The position numbers and the translations under genes were made by a program. Below, piece by piece: positions 20,345 to 30,020 of a DNA stretch of 45,777 nt. Numbering within the stretch: the stretch's first letter is position 1; every line of letters begins with the position of its first letter. This DNA comes from Mycobacterium sp. (GTDB lineage: Bacteria > Actinomycetota > Actinomycetes > Mycobacteriales > Mycobacteriaceae), in NCBI GenBank assembly GCA_025966225.1, contig JAOPVI010000097.1, positions 1-45,777 on the forward strand, given 5' to 3'. The notes under the pieces were generated by a model. That model saw only the letters and a program-made list of their open reading frames with translations. It made no database searches and was not told where the DNA came from.

Positions 20345-21615
20345 GCACTCGCGAACTGCTCGCGCGTGAACTCACTCGGACACGCGAGCGCACACTGCGG
20401 CTCGTCGACTTCGACGATGCCGAGTTGTTCCGGCAGTACGACCCGCTGATGAGCCCGTTGGTCTGGGACCTCGCCCACATCGGTTGGCAGGAAGAGCTGT
20501 GGCTGCTGCGCGGTAATGATCCCGGCCGGGCCGGCATGTTGGAACCGCAGCTCGAGCGATGCTACGACGCCTTTCTGAACTCCCGGGCCAGCAGGGTCGA
20601 CCTACCGCTGCTCAACCCGTCCGAAGCCCGGTCGTACTGCGCGACGGTCCGAGACAAGGCGCTGGACAGTCTCGACGCCATGCCCGAAGACGGTGACGAG
20701 TTCAACTTCGGTCTGGTCGTCAGTCACGAGAATCAACACGCCGAGACCATGCTGCAGGCGCTGAACCTGCGGTCGGGCCCCGCGCTGCTGGATCAGGGTG
20801 CTCGGTTGCCCCCGGGCAGGGCTGGTGTCGCGGGTACTTCGGTGTTGGTGGCCGGCGGTCCGTTCGTACTCGGGGTCGACGCCGCCGCCGAGCCGTACTC
20901 GCTGGACAACGAGCGATCCGCGCACATCGTCGACGTGCCCGACTTCCGCATCGGTCGGGTCCCCGTCACCAACGCGGAGTGGCGCGCGTTCGTCGACGAC
21001 GGCGGCTACCGCGAGCCGCGGTGGTGGTCCGAGCGCGGATGGTCGCATCGGTGCGACGCTCAGCTCGTCGCGCCGCTGCACTGGAATCCCGACGGCAGCC
21101 GAACCCGGTTCGGCCACGTCGAGCAGGTGCCCGACGACGAGCCCGTGCAGCACGTGACGTACTTCGAAGCCGAGGCGTACGCAGCCTGGGCGGGTGCGCG
21201 GCTACCCACCGAGGTTGAGTGGGAGAAGGCCTGCGCGTGGGATCCTGCGGTCGGACGTCGTCGCCGGTTTCCTTGGGGCGCTTCGCAACCCACCAGCCAG
21301 TTGGCCAATCTCGGCGGCGACGCACTGCGGCCCGCGCCGGTCGGCGCCTATCCGACGGGGGCATCGGCGTACGGCGCCGAGCAGATGCTGGGGGACGTCT
21401 GGGAGTGGACCAGCTCGCCGTTGCGGCCATGGCCCGGCTTCACTCCCATGATCTACGAGCAGTACTCGCAACCGTTCTTCGACGGTGACTACAAGATTCT
21501 GCGCGGCGGATCATGGGCGGTGGCCGCGGGAATCCTGCGGCCCAGCTTCCGCAACTGGGACCACCCCATCCGGCGCCAGATCTTCTCGGGCGTCCGACTG
21601 GCTTGGGACGCCTGA
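20341..21615 (+). CDS. egtB: Hercynine oxygenase / sulfoxide synthase EgtB
   Basis: 424 residues, TTG start overlapping the egtA stop; the GGGGAG 7 nt upstream supports it. This non-heme iron enzyme joins gamma-glutamylcysteine and hercynine with oxygen. The N-terminal DinB-like domain holds the iron ligands His46 ([11 protein letters not shown]), His129 and His133 ([10 protein letters not shown]). The C-terminal formylglycine-generating-like domain begins near residue 170 (GGPFVLGVD) and shows [24 protein letters not shown] and ILRGGSWAV...[11 protein letters not shown]. All expected motifs are present. The stop shares its last base with the egtC ATG (TGATG). Confidence 0.96.
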   Translation: MSTRELLARELTRTRERTLRLVDFDDAELFRQYDPLMSPLVWDLAHIGWQEELWLLRGNDPGRAGMLEPQLERCYDAFLNSRASRVDLPLLNPSEARSYCATVRDKALDSLDAMPEDGDEFNFGLVVSHENQHAETMLQALNLRSGPALLDQGARLPPGRAGVAGTSVLVAGGPFVLGVDAAAEPYSLDNERSAHIVDVPDFRIGRVPVTNAEWRAFVDDGGYREPRWWSERGWSHRCDAQLVAPLHWNPDGSRTRFGHVEQVPDDEPVQHVTYFEAEAYAAWAGARLPTEVEWEKACAWDPAVGRRRRFPWGASQPTSQLANLGGDALRPAPVGAYPTGASAYGAEQMLGDVWEWTSSPLRPWPGFTPMIYEQYSQPFFDGDYKILRGGSWAVAAGILRPSFRNWDHPIRRQIFSGVRLAWDA

Positions 21616-22310
21616 TGTGTAGGCACCTCGGCTGGCTCGGCGAACCGGCGTCGGTCGCCTCGCTGGTGCTGGATCGGGCACACGGACTGCTCGTACAGTC
21701 GTATGCGCCGCGACGCCAGAAGCACGGTCTGATGAATGCCGATGGATGGGGCGTGGGCTTCTTCGACAGCGCAGGCGTGGTCCGGCGGTGGCGTAGTGCC
21801 GCTCCACTGTGGGGCGACGCGTCGTTCGCATCGGTGGCCCCCGCGCTCGAGAGCGACTGCGTGGTGGCTGCCGTGCGGTCGGCGACCGTCGGCATGCCCA
21901 TCGAACCGTCGGCGTCGGCGCCGTTCACGGACGGACGGTGGCTGCTCTCGCACAACGGCGTCGTCGACCGGGCGGTGCTGCCAACGTCGCCTGCGGCCGA
22001 GTCCACCGTGGACAGCGCGATGCTGGCCGCGCTGATCTTCGAGCGTGGGCTCGATGAGTTGGGTGACACCGTGGTGGAAGTCGGCGCGGCCGACCCGAAC
22101 GCCCGGCTGAACATCCTGGCCGCCGACGGCGACCGCATGCTGGCCACCACGTGGGGGGACACGCTGTCGATACTGCGCCGTCCCGGCGGCGTGGTGCTGG
22201 CCAGCGAACCATACGACGACGACCCCGAGTGGCAGGAAGTCCCCGACCGCCATCTGGTCGTCGTCGACGACACCGGAGTCACGTTGACTCCGCTGAAAGG
22301 ACGGTCATGA
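21615..22310 (+). CDS. egtC: Gamma-glutamyl hercynylcysteine sulfoxide amidohydrolase EgtC
   Basis: 231 residues starting [14 protein letters not shown], so Cys2 is the N-terminal nucleophile of a class II amidotransferase-type hydrolase. It removes the glutamyl group from the EgtB product. Motifs include [25 protein letters not shown] and [13 protein letters not shown]. The start overlaps the egtB stop, and the stop overlaps the egtD ATG (ATGA). Length matches the family. Confidence 0.95.
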   Translation: MCRHLGWLGEPASVASLVLDRAHGLLVQSYAPRRQKHGLMNADGWGVGFFDSAGVVRRWRSAAPLWGDASFASVAPALESDCVVAAVRSATVGMPIEPSASAPFTDGRWLLSHNGVVDRAVLPTSPAAESTVDSAMLAALIFERGLDELGDTVVEVGAADPNARLNILAADGDRMLATTWGDTLSILRRPGGVVLASEPYDDDPEWQEVPDRHLVVVDDTGVTLTPLKGRS

Positions 22311-23272
22311 CGCTGTCGTTGTCCAACTACCTCGCCGCCGACTCCGCGGCACAGGCGCTCCGGCGGGATGTGCGCGACGGGCTCACTCAGACGCCGAAGT
22401 CGTTGCCGCCGAAGTGGTTCTACGACTCGGTGGGCAGCGACTTGTTTGACCAGATCACGCGGCTGCCCGAGTACTATCCCACCCGCGCGGAGGCCGAGAT
22501 CCTGCGGGCCCGCGCCGCCGAAATCGCCATCGCATCCGGGGCGGACACACTGGTCGAACTGGGCAGCGGAACGTCCGAGAAGACCAGGATCGTGCTGGAT
22601 GCGCTGCGCGACAACGGATCGCTGCACCGGTTCATTCCGTTCGACGTCGATTCCAGCGTGTTGGCGGCTGCCTCGGCGGCCATCGGCACCGAGTATCCGG
22701 GGATCGAGATCGACGCCGTGTGCGGCGACTTCGAGGAGCACCTCGACAAGATTCCACGCGTCGGCCGCCGCCTGGTGATCTTTCTCGGGTCCACGATCGG
22801 CAACCTCACACCCGGGCCGCGAGCCCAGTTCCTCTCTGCGCTCTCCGATACCTTGCAGCCGGGCGACACCCTGCTGCTCGGCACCGACCTCGTCAAAGAC
22901 ACCGGCCGGCTGGTGCGGGCGTACGACGACGCGGCGGGGATCACGGCACTGTTCAACAAGAACGTGCTCGCGGTAGTGAACCGGGAACTCCACGCGGACT
23001 TCGACATCGACGGGTTCGAGCACGTGGCCCGCTGGAACGCCGAAGCGGAGCGCATCGAAATGTGGCTGCGGACAAGTACTTCGCAGCGGGTCTACGTCAG
23101 GGCACTGGACTTGACCGTCGACTTCGCCGCAGGCGAGCAGATGCTGACCGAAGTGTCTAGCAAGTTCCGGCCCGACGGTGTCGCGGCGGAGTTGGCCGCC
23201 GCGGGCCTGCGCCGGACCCACTGGTGGACGGACGCCGCAGGGGACTTCGGCCTCTCGCTGTCCACGCTGTGA
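22307..23272 (+). CDS. egtD: Histidine N-alpha-methyltransferase EgtD
   Basis: 321 residues, the same length as the M. smegmatis enzyme. It trimethylates histidine to hercynine using S-adenosylmethionine. The SAM motif is [20 protein letters not shown] (about 82-101). Residues that hold the histidine substrate are in the known places: Tyr56 ([13 protein letters not shown]), Glu282 and Ser284 ([11 protein letters not shown]). [12 protein letters not shown] and [10 protein letters not shown] are also conserved. The ATG overlaps the end of egtC, and the stop TGA overlaps the egtE GTG (GTGA). Confidence 0.97.
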   Translation: MTLSLSNYLAADSAAQALRRDVRDGLTQTPKSLPPKWFYDSVGSDLFDQITRLPEYYPTRAEAEILRARAAEIAIASGADTLVELGSGTSEKTRIVLDALRDNGSLHRFIPFDVDSSVLAAASAAIGTEYPGIEIDAVCGDFEEHLDKIPRVGRRLVIFLGSTIGNLTPGPRAQFLSALSDTLQPGDTLLLGTDLVKDTGRLVRAYDDAAGITALFNKNVLAVVNRELHADFDIDGFEHVARWNAEAERIEMWLRTSTSQRVYVRALDLTVDFAAGEQMLTEVSSKFRPDGVAAELAAAGLRRTHWWTDAAGDFGLSLSTL

Positions 23273-24411
23273 CGTCCTCAAAACCGACCCTTGGCGAGCA
23301 GTGGCGGGCGGCCCGACCGCCAATGGCAGGCGTCCACGTGGACAGTGCCGCGTGCTCGCGGCAGAGCTTCGCGGTGCTCGACACCACCGCTGCCCACGCG
23401 CGGCACGAGGCCGAGGTGGGCGGCTACGTCGCCGCCGAGGCGGCGACACCGGTGCTCGAAGCTGGCCGTGCGGCGGTCGGCGCACTGACTGGAATGAGCG
23501 GATCCGACGTCGTCTTCACCTCGGGCGCCAGTCACGCGTTGGACCTACTGCTGTCCAGCTGGACCGGCGAACGCACCCTGGCGTGCCTTCCGGGGGAGTA
23601 CGGTCCCAATCTTGCGATCATGGCCGCCAACGGTTTTCACGCCACGGCGCTACCGGTCGACGGCCTGGGTCGGCTCGACGTCGACCGGGCGTCCGCCGTG
23701 CTGGCGGCCACGAGGCCTGCTCTGGTGCACCTCACGGCGCTGGGAAGCCACCGCGGAATCGTGCAGCCTCTCGGTGAGCTCGCCACCGTATGTCGTCAAC
23801 TCGGAGTGCCGGTGGTGGTCGACGCCGCGCAAGCGCTCGGTCACCTCGACTGCGCCTTCGGTGCGGATGCCATCTATTCGTCGTCGCGGAAGTGGCTGGC
23901 TGGACCGCGCGGGGTCGGCATTCTGGCCATCTCCCCGGAACTGGCGCAGCGGTTGCAGCCGCGGCTACCGCCGCCGGAGTGGAAGCTCGCCGCGCCGGTG
24001 TTGCCCAGCCTCGAAGTCGGTGAGGCCAATGTTGCTGCCAGGGTGGGTTTCTCGGTTGCCGTTGGCGAACACATTGAGGCCGGTCCCGAGCGCATGCGCG
24101 CCAGGCTGGCCGAGGTGGGGCAGGCCACCCGGGACGTGCTCGCGGACCTGCCCGGCTGGCGGGTGATCGAGCCGCCCGCCGAACCGACTGCGATCACCAC
24201 GCTGGAGTCCGTCGACGACGCCGACCTCCACGGGGTCAGATCGTGGTTGATCGCCGAACGCCGCCTCGTCACGACCGTTGCCGACTTCGTGCGTGCGCCG
24301 TTCGAGCTGGGTAGACCGGTGCTCAGGATATCGCCGCACGTCGACGTCACCGCCGACGACTTGGACGAGCTACGGGGGTCGCTGGGGGCCGCCGTGGCGG
24401 CCGTCGGCTAG
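23269..24411 (+). CDS. egtE: Hercynylcysteine sulfoxide lyase EgtE (PLP enzyme)
   Basis: 380 residues from a GTG overlapping the egtD stop. It is an aminotransferase class V (SufS-like) fold that cleaves the C-S bond to release ergothioneine. The PLP lysine is Lys208 in [36 protein letters not shown] supplies the Asp and His around the pyridine ring. [13 protein letters not shown] is the upstream part. It is less conserved than the rest of the operon, as usual for EgtE. Its TAG and the stop of the convergent methyltransferase gene share the palindrome CTAG at 24408-24411. Confidence 0.92.
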   Translation: MTSSKPTLGEQWRAARPPMAGVHVDSAACSRQSFAVLDTTAAHARHEAEVGGYVAAEAATPVLEAGRAAVGALTGMSGSDVVFTSGASHALDLLLSSWTGERTLACLPGEYGPNLAIMAANGFHATALPVDGLGRLDVDRASAVLAATRPALVHLTALGSHRGIVQPLGELATVCRQLGVPVVVDAAQALGHLDCAFGADAIYSSSRKWLAGPRGVGILAISPELAQRLQPRLPPPEWKLAAPVLPSLEVGEANVAARVGFSVAVGEHIEAGPERMRARLAEVGQATRDVLADLPGWRVIEPPAEPTAITTLESVDDADLHGVRSWLIAERRLVTTVADFVRAPFELGRPVLRISPHVDVTADDLDELRGSLGAAVAAVG

Positions 24412-25091
24412 CCCTTGTGGGCCGACAAGAGGAAGGCCGGCATCTTGATGCGGCCCTTCTCGTCGAGCGGATGCAGTAACTCGAAGGGCCGGTCGCGCAT
24501 GTTGATGACGTTGGTGTGGATGAACGCAGGGCGGATCTCGTCGATCGTCCAGTACTTGCCGACGGCGGATCGCAACTCGTCCTCGTCGACCTCGTTGGGC
24601 TTCTGCTCCAATTCCGCTGGGAACGCGCCCTTGGCGAACACCAGGATGAAGTAGCTTGCACCGGGCGCCGCCGCGCGATAGACCGACTGCTGGTAGGCGT
24701 CGCGGGCCTCGATCGGCAGCGAGTGGAACAGGGTCGAGTCCATGATGGTGTTGAAGCGTCCGTCGAAACCGGTGAACGTGGTGATGTCGTCCTGAACGAA
24801 GGTGGCGTTCGGCAGGTTTCGTGCTTGCGCAGCCTTTTTGGCAGCGGCCACCGCGGTCGGCGTAAGTTCGATGCCGACGACGGTGTAGCCGTCCGCGGCT
24901 AGTGAAAGCGCCAACTCGGCGTGTCCACAGCCTGCGTCAAGTACGTCACTTCTGACCTTGCCGTCGCGGATGAGCACGGCGAGTTCGGGCTGGGGCTCGC
25001 CGATGTTCCATGGCGGCGGGCCCTCGAATCCACTTTCCTCGCGGTAGGCGTCGTCCCAGTCCATCACCTCGGATTTCATTGAATCGGTCAT
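24408..25091 (-). CDS. Class I SAM-dependent methyltransferase
   Basis: 227 residues from the ATG of [19 protein letters not shown]. Motif I is [17 protein letters not shown] (about 50-66), followed by [16 protein letters not shown] (acidic residue for the ribose) and FVQDDITTF. The [15 protein letters not shown] start is typical of TPMT/thiol-methyltransferase-like small enzymes. The C-terminal part ([20 protein letters not shown]) is family-specific. From memory it is the counterpart of Rv3699 beside egtE in M. tuberculosis. The substrate is unknown. It is the last gene of a minus-strand run starting at 28276. Confidence 0.85.
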   Translation of the reverse strand: MTDSMKSEVMDWDDAYREESGFEGPPPWNIGEPQPELAVLIRDGKVRSDVLDAGCGHAELALSLAADGYTVVGIELTPTAVAAAKKAAQARNLPNATFVQDDITTFTGFDGRFNTIMDSTLFHSLPIEARDAYQQSVYRAAAPGASYFILVFAKGAFPAELEQKPNEVDEDELRSAVGKYWTIDEIRPAFIHTNVINMRDRPFELLHPLDEKGRIKMPAFLLSAHKG

Positions 25092-25127
25092 GAGTTCCAA
25101 CGTACGCGTCGACCGGTTTTTCGAGGC

Positions 25128-25574
25128 TCAGCCTGCGACCTTTCCCACCGTCAACGTCGCCCGGTAGTCCTCGAGCGCAAGCGCCTCATCGGGGGTTTCG
25201 GGGTACGGCTCGAGCGATTGCATCGTGACCGTGTACTCGTCCAACCGGGCCGTTTGATTGTTCTGGTCGGGAGCGGGATTGGTATTGAACTCCAGCGTCG
25301 TCTCACCGCGCCCGTTGGGTTCGACGAGGATCGCGACACGCGCCTGGCCGGTCCAGAAGCACTCGACGGTCTTGGGGCAGCGGGAATCCTCCAGCACCTT
25401 GTCGAAGCGCAGCCGCAGGTTCTCGCCGTTGATCGTCGCTTCCTGTCCACCCTCGAGGGTGAACACCTGGTTGAGGTTGATGGCGAGCGGTTGGGCGGCA
25501 GCTTGCTCCGTACGACAGCTGACGAGGGCCAGGCCCAACACCAGCGCCGCGAGCCACGTCTTCGTCATGATCAT
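25128..25574 (-). CDS. Lipoprotein, unknown function
   Basis: 148 residues from an ATG that overlaps the stop of the upstream gene (ATGA at 25574-25571). The signal MTKTWLAALVLGLALVSC has a clear lipobox (LVSC). The mature part includes VFTLEGGQEATINGENLRLRFDKVL, then DSRCPKTVECFWTGQARVAILV, a pattern known from many bacterial hypothetical proteins with a CP(x)nCxWxG core. A C-terminal YTVTMQSLEPYPETP strand follows. The two cysteines of this core probably pair. It is translationally coupled to the GCS-like gene before it. The ligand is unknown. Confidence 0.75.
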   Translation of the reverse strand: MIMTKTWLAALVLGLALVSCRTEQAAAQPLAINLNQVFTLEGGQEATINGENLRLRFDKVLEDSRCPKTVECFWTGQARVAILVEPNGRGETTLEFNTNPAPDQNNQTARLDEYTVTMQSLEPYPETPDEALALEDYRATLTVGKVAG

Positions 25575-27055
25575 CCGTCCCAGGTGTGGACGGGTTCGTT
25601 GCTGTGCATCTGTTCGCAGTACCGCCGCAGCATCTCCGCAAGGGCCTGCGGTCGGGTAAGTCCACCGTCTTGGAGTGCGTGCACCGTCGCCACCTGCCAC
25701 GTGGAGCCGTTGCGGCCCGTCTTCGCGCGGCCCTCGATGACGCCGAGGAAGTGGTCGCGCACCTCGGGGGCCACGTCCCAACTGGTCAGCCCGTCGTGCG
25801 CCATCGGGAGCAGGTGACGCAACACCAACTCGTCTGACGCGACGCGCCCCAACCCAGGCCAGTAGAGCTGCGCGTCCATGCCATGCTTGGCGGCGGCGAC
25901 GAAATTCTGTTCCGCCGCAGCGAAACTCATCTTGGTCCAGACGGGTCGGTCCTCGTCGGACAGGGCGCGCAGCAGGCCGTAGTAGAACGCCGAGTTCGCC
26001 AGCATGTCCAGCACCGTGGGACCGGCGGGCAGCACGCGGTTCTCGACGCGAAGGTGCGGCCTGCCGACCCCGTCCTGCGTGACGACGTCGTACACCGGCC
26101 GGTTCCAGCGATAGATCGTGCCGTTGTGCAGGCGCAGTTCGGGCAGCGTCGGCGTCCGCCCGGCCGCGAGCTCGGCGACCGGGTCCTCGTCGGACAGCTC
26201 CGGCAGCAGCGACGGGAAGTAGCGCACGTTCTCCTCGAACAGGTCGAAGATCGACGTTATCCAGCGTTCCCCGAACCACACTCGCGGACGCACGCCTTGA
26301 GTCTTGAGCTCCTCGGGCCGCGTGTCGGTGGCCTGCGCGAACAGTTCGATGCGGGTCTCCGACCACAGCTGATGACCGAAGAAGTACGGGGAGTTGGCGC
26401 CAAGTGCGAGTTGCGGGCCCGCGAGCAACTGGGCGGCGTTCCAATACCGAGCGAAACTGGCCGGCGACACCTGCAGATGCAATTGCATACTGGTGCAGGC
26501 GGATTCGGGAGCGATGGAGGCCGACTGCAAGCTGAGCCGCTCGGGCCCGTCGATGTTGATGTCGATGTCCTCGCCGCGGGCGGTGAAGATCGAGTCGTTG
26601 AGCGCCCGATACCGCGTTGACTCGCTCATCCAATCGCCGGACAGGTGCTCGGGCATCAGGGTCGGCAAGATGCCGATCATCACGATGTGGGCGCCGTCCT
26701 CGTTGGCCTTGGCCTCGGCCGCGTTGAGGCTGGCGCGGACCTCGGCTTCCAGTTCGAGCCCGGTGCGGCCGGGCAGCGGTCGCGGCGGCACGTTGAATTC
26801 GATGTTGTAGGCGCCCAATTCGGTCTGGTAGGCGGGGTCGGCGATCGAGGCCAGCACCTCGGCGTTGCTCATCGCGGGCTGATAGTCGGCGTCGACGAGG
26901 TTGCACTCGATCTCCATGCCGGTCATCGGTGTTCCGACCTCGAAGCTCGCCTCGTGCAGCATCGTCTCGAACACGTCGAGACTCAGCTGGACCTTGCGCC
27001 GGTACTCCCGGCGGTGCGCCCGGCTGAAAGTCGTCTGTGTGACCTGATCACCCAT
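25571..27055 (-). CDS. Glutamate-cysteine ligase family protein (GCS2-like)
   Basis: About 494 residues from the ATG of MGDQVTQTTFSRAHR; a GTG 9 bp upstream is possible. Motifs of the GCS2/YbdK-like carboxylate-amine ligase group are TGMEIECNLVDADYQPA, GAYNIEFNVPPRPL, SACTSMQLHLQVSPASFARYWNAAQLLAGPQLALGANSPYFFG-type sequence, and HLRVENRVLPAGPTVLDML. From memory it corresponds to M. tuberculosis Rv3698. The substrate is not established. It lies only 1.2 kb from egtE, but on the other strand and in a separate transcript, so a role in ergothioneine synthesis is not implied. Confidence 0.82.
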   Translation of the reverse strand: MGDQVTQTTFSRAHRREYRRKVQLSLDVFETMLHEASFEVGTPMTGMEIECNLVDADYQPAMSNAEVLASIADPAYQTELGAYNIEFNVPPRPLPGRTGLELEAEVRASLNAAEAKANEDGAHIVMIGILPTLMPEHLSGDWMSESTRYRALNDSIFTARGEDIDINIDGPERLSLQSASIAPESACTSMQLHLQVSPASFARYWNAAQLLAGPQLALGANSPYFFGHQLWSETRIELFAQATDTRPEELKTQGVRPRVWFGERWITSIFDLFEENVRYFPSLLPELSDEDPVAELAAGRTPTLPELRLHNGTIYRWNRPVYDVVTQDGVGRPHLRVENRVLPAGPTVLDMLANSAFYYGLLRALSDEDRPVWTKMSFAAAEQNFVAAAKHGMDAQLYWPGLGRVASDELVLRHLLPMAHDGLTSWDVAPEVRDHFLGVIEGRAKTGRNGSTWQVATVHALQDGGLTRPQALAEMLRRYCEQMHSNEPVHTWDG

Positions 27056-27077
27056 TAACGGCACCCACGGCCTGAGC

Positions 27078-27869
27078 CTAACGACGCTTCACATTCCCCG
27101 AGTCGCTTCGCTTCTGCCCGCTGGTCGCCACCGCCACCTGCGGACTCATCAACCCGCCGCGCAACTCCACGTCGACCCCGGCATGTGCGGCAAGCGCGCG
27201 CAGCGCCGACGGACTGTACGTGCGCAACGACGTGATGACACCGTCGTGCACGAGCGGGACGAAGGGTGCGAGCGGCAGCATCGTCGCCAGCCGTAACAGA
27301 TGCAGCAGGGCCGGCGGCCTTGGCATGTCGATGATCAGCAGTTTCGTGGCCACCCGGGTGCCCTCGGTGAACACTCTGGCCGCTTCCAGCGGCGGCAGGT
27401 GATGAAAGGAGAGCGCGAAGACCGCAATGTCGAAGCTTCCGTCCGCGGCGTCGATCGCGGTGGCATCGAGCTCGCGGATGACGGCGCGCGGGTGGGTGCC
27501 GAGAGCTCCGGACCTTATCGCCGCGACCGATTCGGGTTCGACGTCGGTGACGGTCAACCGCGCGGTGGGGTGCATCTCCAGCAGCTTCGTCGACAGTCCG
27601 CCGTGTCCTGAGCCGAGCTCGAGGATCCTCGGATCGGGGACGTCAGCCACTTCCTCGAGGGCGAGGTGCGCGAACTTCTCGCTGTTGCCGAACCATTCGC
27701 CGGTGCGCTCCAACGCCTTCACGACGCTGCGCTTGATCTTGGGGTCGACGTCGGCTCGGTCGAGGTACTCCGGCCGGTCGGTCTCCAACGTCCGGTCCAG
27801 GCATGAGGCGTCCGGACCGCCGCGGGGCATACTGCCGATGTCACCGATGGGTCGGGCCGTGTGGTCCAT
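27078..27869 (-). CDS. Class I SAM-dependent methyltransferase with hydrophobic C-terminal part
   Basis: 263 residues from ATG 27869; an internal ATG at 27830 (MPRGGPDASCLDR) may be the true start, since neither has a clear ribosome site. Motif I is RILELGSGHGGLSTKLLEMHP, with DVEPESVAAI and FDIAVFALSFHHLPP (motif IV region) following. The C-terminal third is hydrophobic (LLHLLRLATMLPLAPFVPLVHDGV), suggesting membrane association or a lipid substrate. The last 15 residues (SGQKRSDSGNVKRR) are encoded by a diverged copy of the repeat seen between ask and asd. It is 22 bp upstream of the GCS-like gene. Confidence 0.82.
   Translation of the reverse strand: MDHTARPIGDIGSMPRGGPDASCLDRTLETDRPEYLDRADVDPKIKRSVVKALERTGEWFGNSEKFAHLALEEVADVPDPRILELGSGHGGLSTKLLEMHPTARLTVTDVEPESVAAIRSGALGTHPRAVIRELDATAIDAADGSFDIAVFALSFHHLPPLEAARVFTEGTRVATKLLIIDMPRPPALLHLLRLATMLPLAPFVPLVHDGVITSLRTYSPSALRALAAHAGVDVELRGGLMSPQVAVATSGQKRSDSGNVKRR
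27089..27120 (-). repeat. Diverged copy of the ask-asd 29-bp element, inside a coding end
   Basis: Read on the minus strand from 27120, this stretch contains GAAGCGAAGCGACTCGGGG and then AATGTGAAG. That matches the 7808-7836 element (GCGAAGCGAC, GGGG, TATGTGA) with small changes. It encodes the last residues of the methyltransferase gene at 27078-27869. Confidence 0.45.
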
Positions 27870-27889
27870 GAGGGACTTCGCAGACCCCT

Positions 27890-28276
27890 TCAGAACTGCC
27901 CAGGGAACGGGACGACGGGCAGTTCACCGGGGGTGGTGAGGAGTTCGGGGAGTTGCGGCCGTTCCGTCGGCACCTTCGCCCCGTCGCGGTAGACGAGCGT
28001 GCCGGTGTACGTGCCGTTCTCGTAGTTGTCGTAGTAGAAGTAACCCTCGACGATGTACTGACAGACGGAGTGGGTCACCTGGCCGGGCGCCGCGGCGGTC
28101 GTTATGAACACGCCCCCGACTTCTGGGGTTTCGCACTGAGCCTTCGGGTCGACGGCGGGGGCATTGGGATCGGGATCGGCGTGGGCGACCGCGCTCAGGA
28201 CCACCGGAGCGGCAGCGAGTGCGGCGACGAGGGCGGCGACCTTGCGGCCGCGTCCGATCAGGTTGTTGTTGATCAA
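27890..28276 (-). CDS. Small secreted protein, unknown function
   Basis: About 128 residues from a TTG at 28276, chosen because GAAAGG lies at good spacing; the GTG 6 bp upstream overlaps the ribosome site itself. The signal peptide is [31 protein letters not shown]. The mature chain begins [22 protein letters not shown] and has two cysteines (QCETP and SVCQYIV), probably one disulfide. An aromatic stretch [16 protein letters not shown] and a proline-rich end follow. It starts the minus-strand run of five closely spaced genes. No known domain recognised. Confidence 0.7.
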   Translation of the reverse strand: MINNNLIGRGRKVAALVAALAAAPVVLSAVAHADPDPNAPAVDPKAQCETPEVGGVFITTAAAPGQVTHSVCQYIVEGYFYYDNYENGTYTGTLVYRDGAKVPTERPQLPELLTTPGELPVVPFPGQF

Positions 28277-28426
28277 CGGCACCTTTCAGTTCGCGACGGA
28301 TGCCCGACCACGAGCCACTCTAGTGGCGACCGGGGGCGACGACGAGGTGTTCGGCCGATCGCCTGCAGTTGCCGTCCATCGCCGCCATCATTGACCATCG
28401 ACGTGACCGGAGAGCAGGAGCATCAG

Positions 28427-29959
28427 TTGGGTGAATTCGTAGCAGCCATCGATCAGGGCACCACCAGCACCCGGTGCATGATCTTCGACCACGACGGTGC
28501 TGAGGTCGGCCGCCATCAGCTCGAGCACGAGCAGGTTCTGCCGAAGGCGGGTTGGGTCGAACACAATCCGGTGGAGATCGCCGAGCGCACGGCGTCGGTG
28601 ATCCAGTCGGCGCTGAACTCGACCAAGCTGACGTCCGCCGACCTGGTGGCGTTGGGCATCACCAACCAACGCGAGACCGCACTGGTCTGGAACCGCAAGA
28701 CCGGCCGCCCGTACTACAACGCGATCGTGTGGCAGGACACCCGCACCGACCGGATCGCGTCGGCGCTCGACCGTGACGGGCGGGGCGATGTCATCCGGCG
28801 CAAGGCTGGGCTGCCACCCGCGACGTACTTCTCCGGCGGCAAGGTGCAGTGGATTCTGGACAACGTCGACGGCGTGCGCGAGGCCGCCGAGCAAGGCGAC
28901 GCGATCTTCGGAACGGCCGACAGCTGGGTGCTGTGGAACCTCACCGGCGGCCCACGTGGCGGCGTCCACGTCACCGACGTCACCAACGCCAGTCGGACCA
29001 TGCTGATGAATCTCGAGACGCTCGATTGGGACGATGAATTGTTGGGGTTCTTCGACATTCCTCGCCTGATGCTCCCGGAGATCAAGCCGTCGTCGTTTCC
29101 CGACGCGTATGGCACGACGGTCGCGGGCGGTCCGCTCGGCGGCGAGGTCGCCATCACCGGCATCCTGGGCGACCAGCAGGCGGCGATGGTCGGGCAGGTA
29201 TGCCTGAGCGCGGGCGAGGCCAAGAACACCTATGGCACAGGCAATTTCCTGCTCATGAACACCGGCGAGAAGATCGTGCGGTCGGAGAACGGGCTCCTGA
29301 CGACGGTGTGCTACCAGTTTGCGTCCAAAGATGGTGGCCCAGCGAAACCCGTTTATGCCCTTGAGGGTTCGATCGCCGTCACCGGATCGGCCGTGCAGTG
29401 GCTGCGCGATCAGCTGGGCATCATCAGCGGCGCCGCGCAAAGCGAATCACTTGCGCGGCAGGTCGAGGACAACGGCGGGGTGTACTTCGTGCCCGCCTTC
29501 TCCGGCCTGTTCGCGCCGTACTGGCGGTCCGACGCTCGCGGCGCGATCGTCGGGCTGTCCCGCTTCAACACCAACGCCCACGTGGCGCGCGCGACGCTCG
29601 AGGCCATCTGTTACCAGAGCCGCGACGTGGTCGACGCGATGGAGGCCGACTCCGGCGTGCACCTCGAAGTGCTCAAGGTCGACGGCGGCATCACGGCCAA
29701 CGACCTGTGCATGCAGATCCAGTCGGACGTCTTGGGCGTCGACGTGGTCAAGCCGGTCGTGGCGGAGACCACCGCGCTCGGGGCGGCCTACGCGGCGGGG
29801 TTGGCCGTTGGGTTCTGGGACGGCCCGGACGATCTGCGGGCCAACTGGCAGGAGGGCAAGCGCTGGACGCCGTCGTGGAGCGACGACCAGCGGTCCGCCG
29901 GATACGCAGGTTGGCAGAAGGCGGTGCAGCGCACGCTCGACTGGGTCGACGTCGAGTGA
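28427..29959 (+). CDS. glpK: Glycerol kinase
   Basis: 510 residues from a TTG with AGGAG at 6 nt; the protein begins [18 protein letters not shown], as FGGY kinases do. It phosphorylates glycerol with ATP to glycerol 3-phosphate. Other motifs are [27 protein letters not shown] (glycerol-binding Arg/Asp region), [15 protein letters not shown] (catalytic Asp), [13 protein letters not shown], and [15 protein letters not shown]. Length matches the family. It is divergent from the secreted-protein gene and convergent with the aldo-keto reductase gene. No glpF or glpD is visible here. Confidence 0.95.
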   Translation: MGEFVAAIDQGTTSTRCMIFDHDGAEVGRHQLEHEQVLPKAGWVEHNPVEIAERTASVIQSALNSTKLTSADLVALGITNQRETALVWNRKTGRPYYNAIVWQDTRTDRIASALDRDGRGDVIRRKAGLPPATYFSGGKVQWILDNVDGVREAAEQGDAIFGTADSWVLWNLTGGPRGGVHVTDVTNASRTMLMNLETLDWDDELLGFFDIPRLMLPEIKPSSFPDAYGTTVAGGPLGGEVAITGILGDQQAAMVGQVCLSAGEAKNTYGTGNFLLMNTGEKIVRSENGLLTTVCYQFASKDGGPAKPVYALEGSIAVTGSAVQWLRDQLGIISGAAQSESLARQVEDNGGVYFVPAFSGLFAPYWRSDARGAIVGLSRFNTNAHVARATLEAICYQSRDVVDAMEADSGVHLEVLKVDGGITANDLCMQIQSDVLGVDVVKPVVAETTALGAAYAAGLAVGFWDGPDDLRANWQEGKRWTPSWSDDQRSAGYAGWQKAVQRTLDWVDVE

Positions 29960-30011
29960 TTTCGGCGCGGTTTCGTTCGCTGACCGTGAGCGGCGGTTTT
30001 CGGGCCGAAAT
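29959..30011. terminator. Possible bidirectional hairpin between glpK and the reductase gene
   Basis: Outer arms ATTTCGGC (29959-29966) and GCCGAAAT (30004-30011) pair perfectly and span the 61-bp gap of two convergent genes. The left arm continues with GCGGTTTC, repeating a 14-base word found in the hairpin at 30897-30939. Confidence 0.5.
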
Positions 30012-30020
30012 CGCAAGGGG

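Noticed and set aside
21440..23485. A 681-codon minus-strand open frame opposite egtB-egtD
   Set aside because: Antisense shadow; the plus-strand genes are unambiguous EgtB, EgtC and EgtD.
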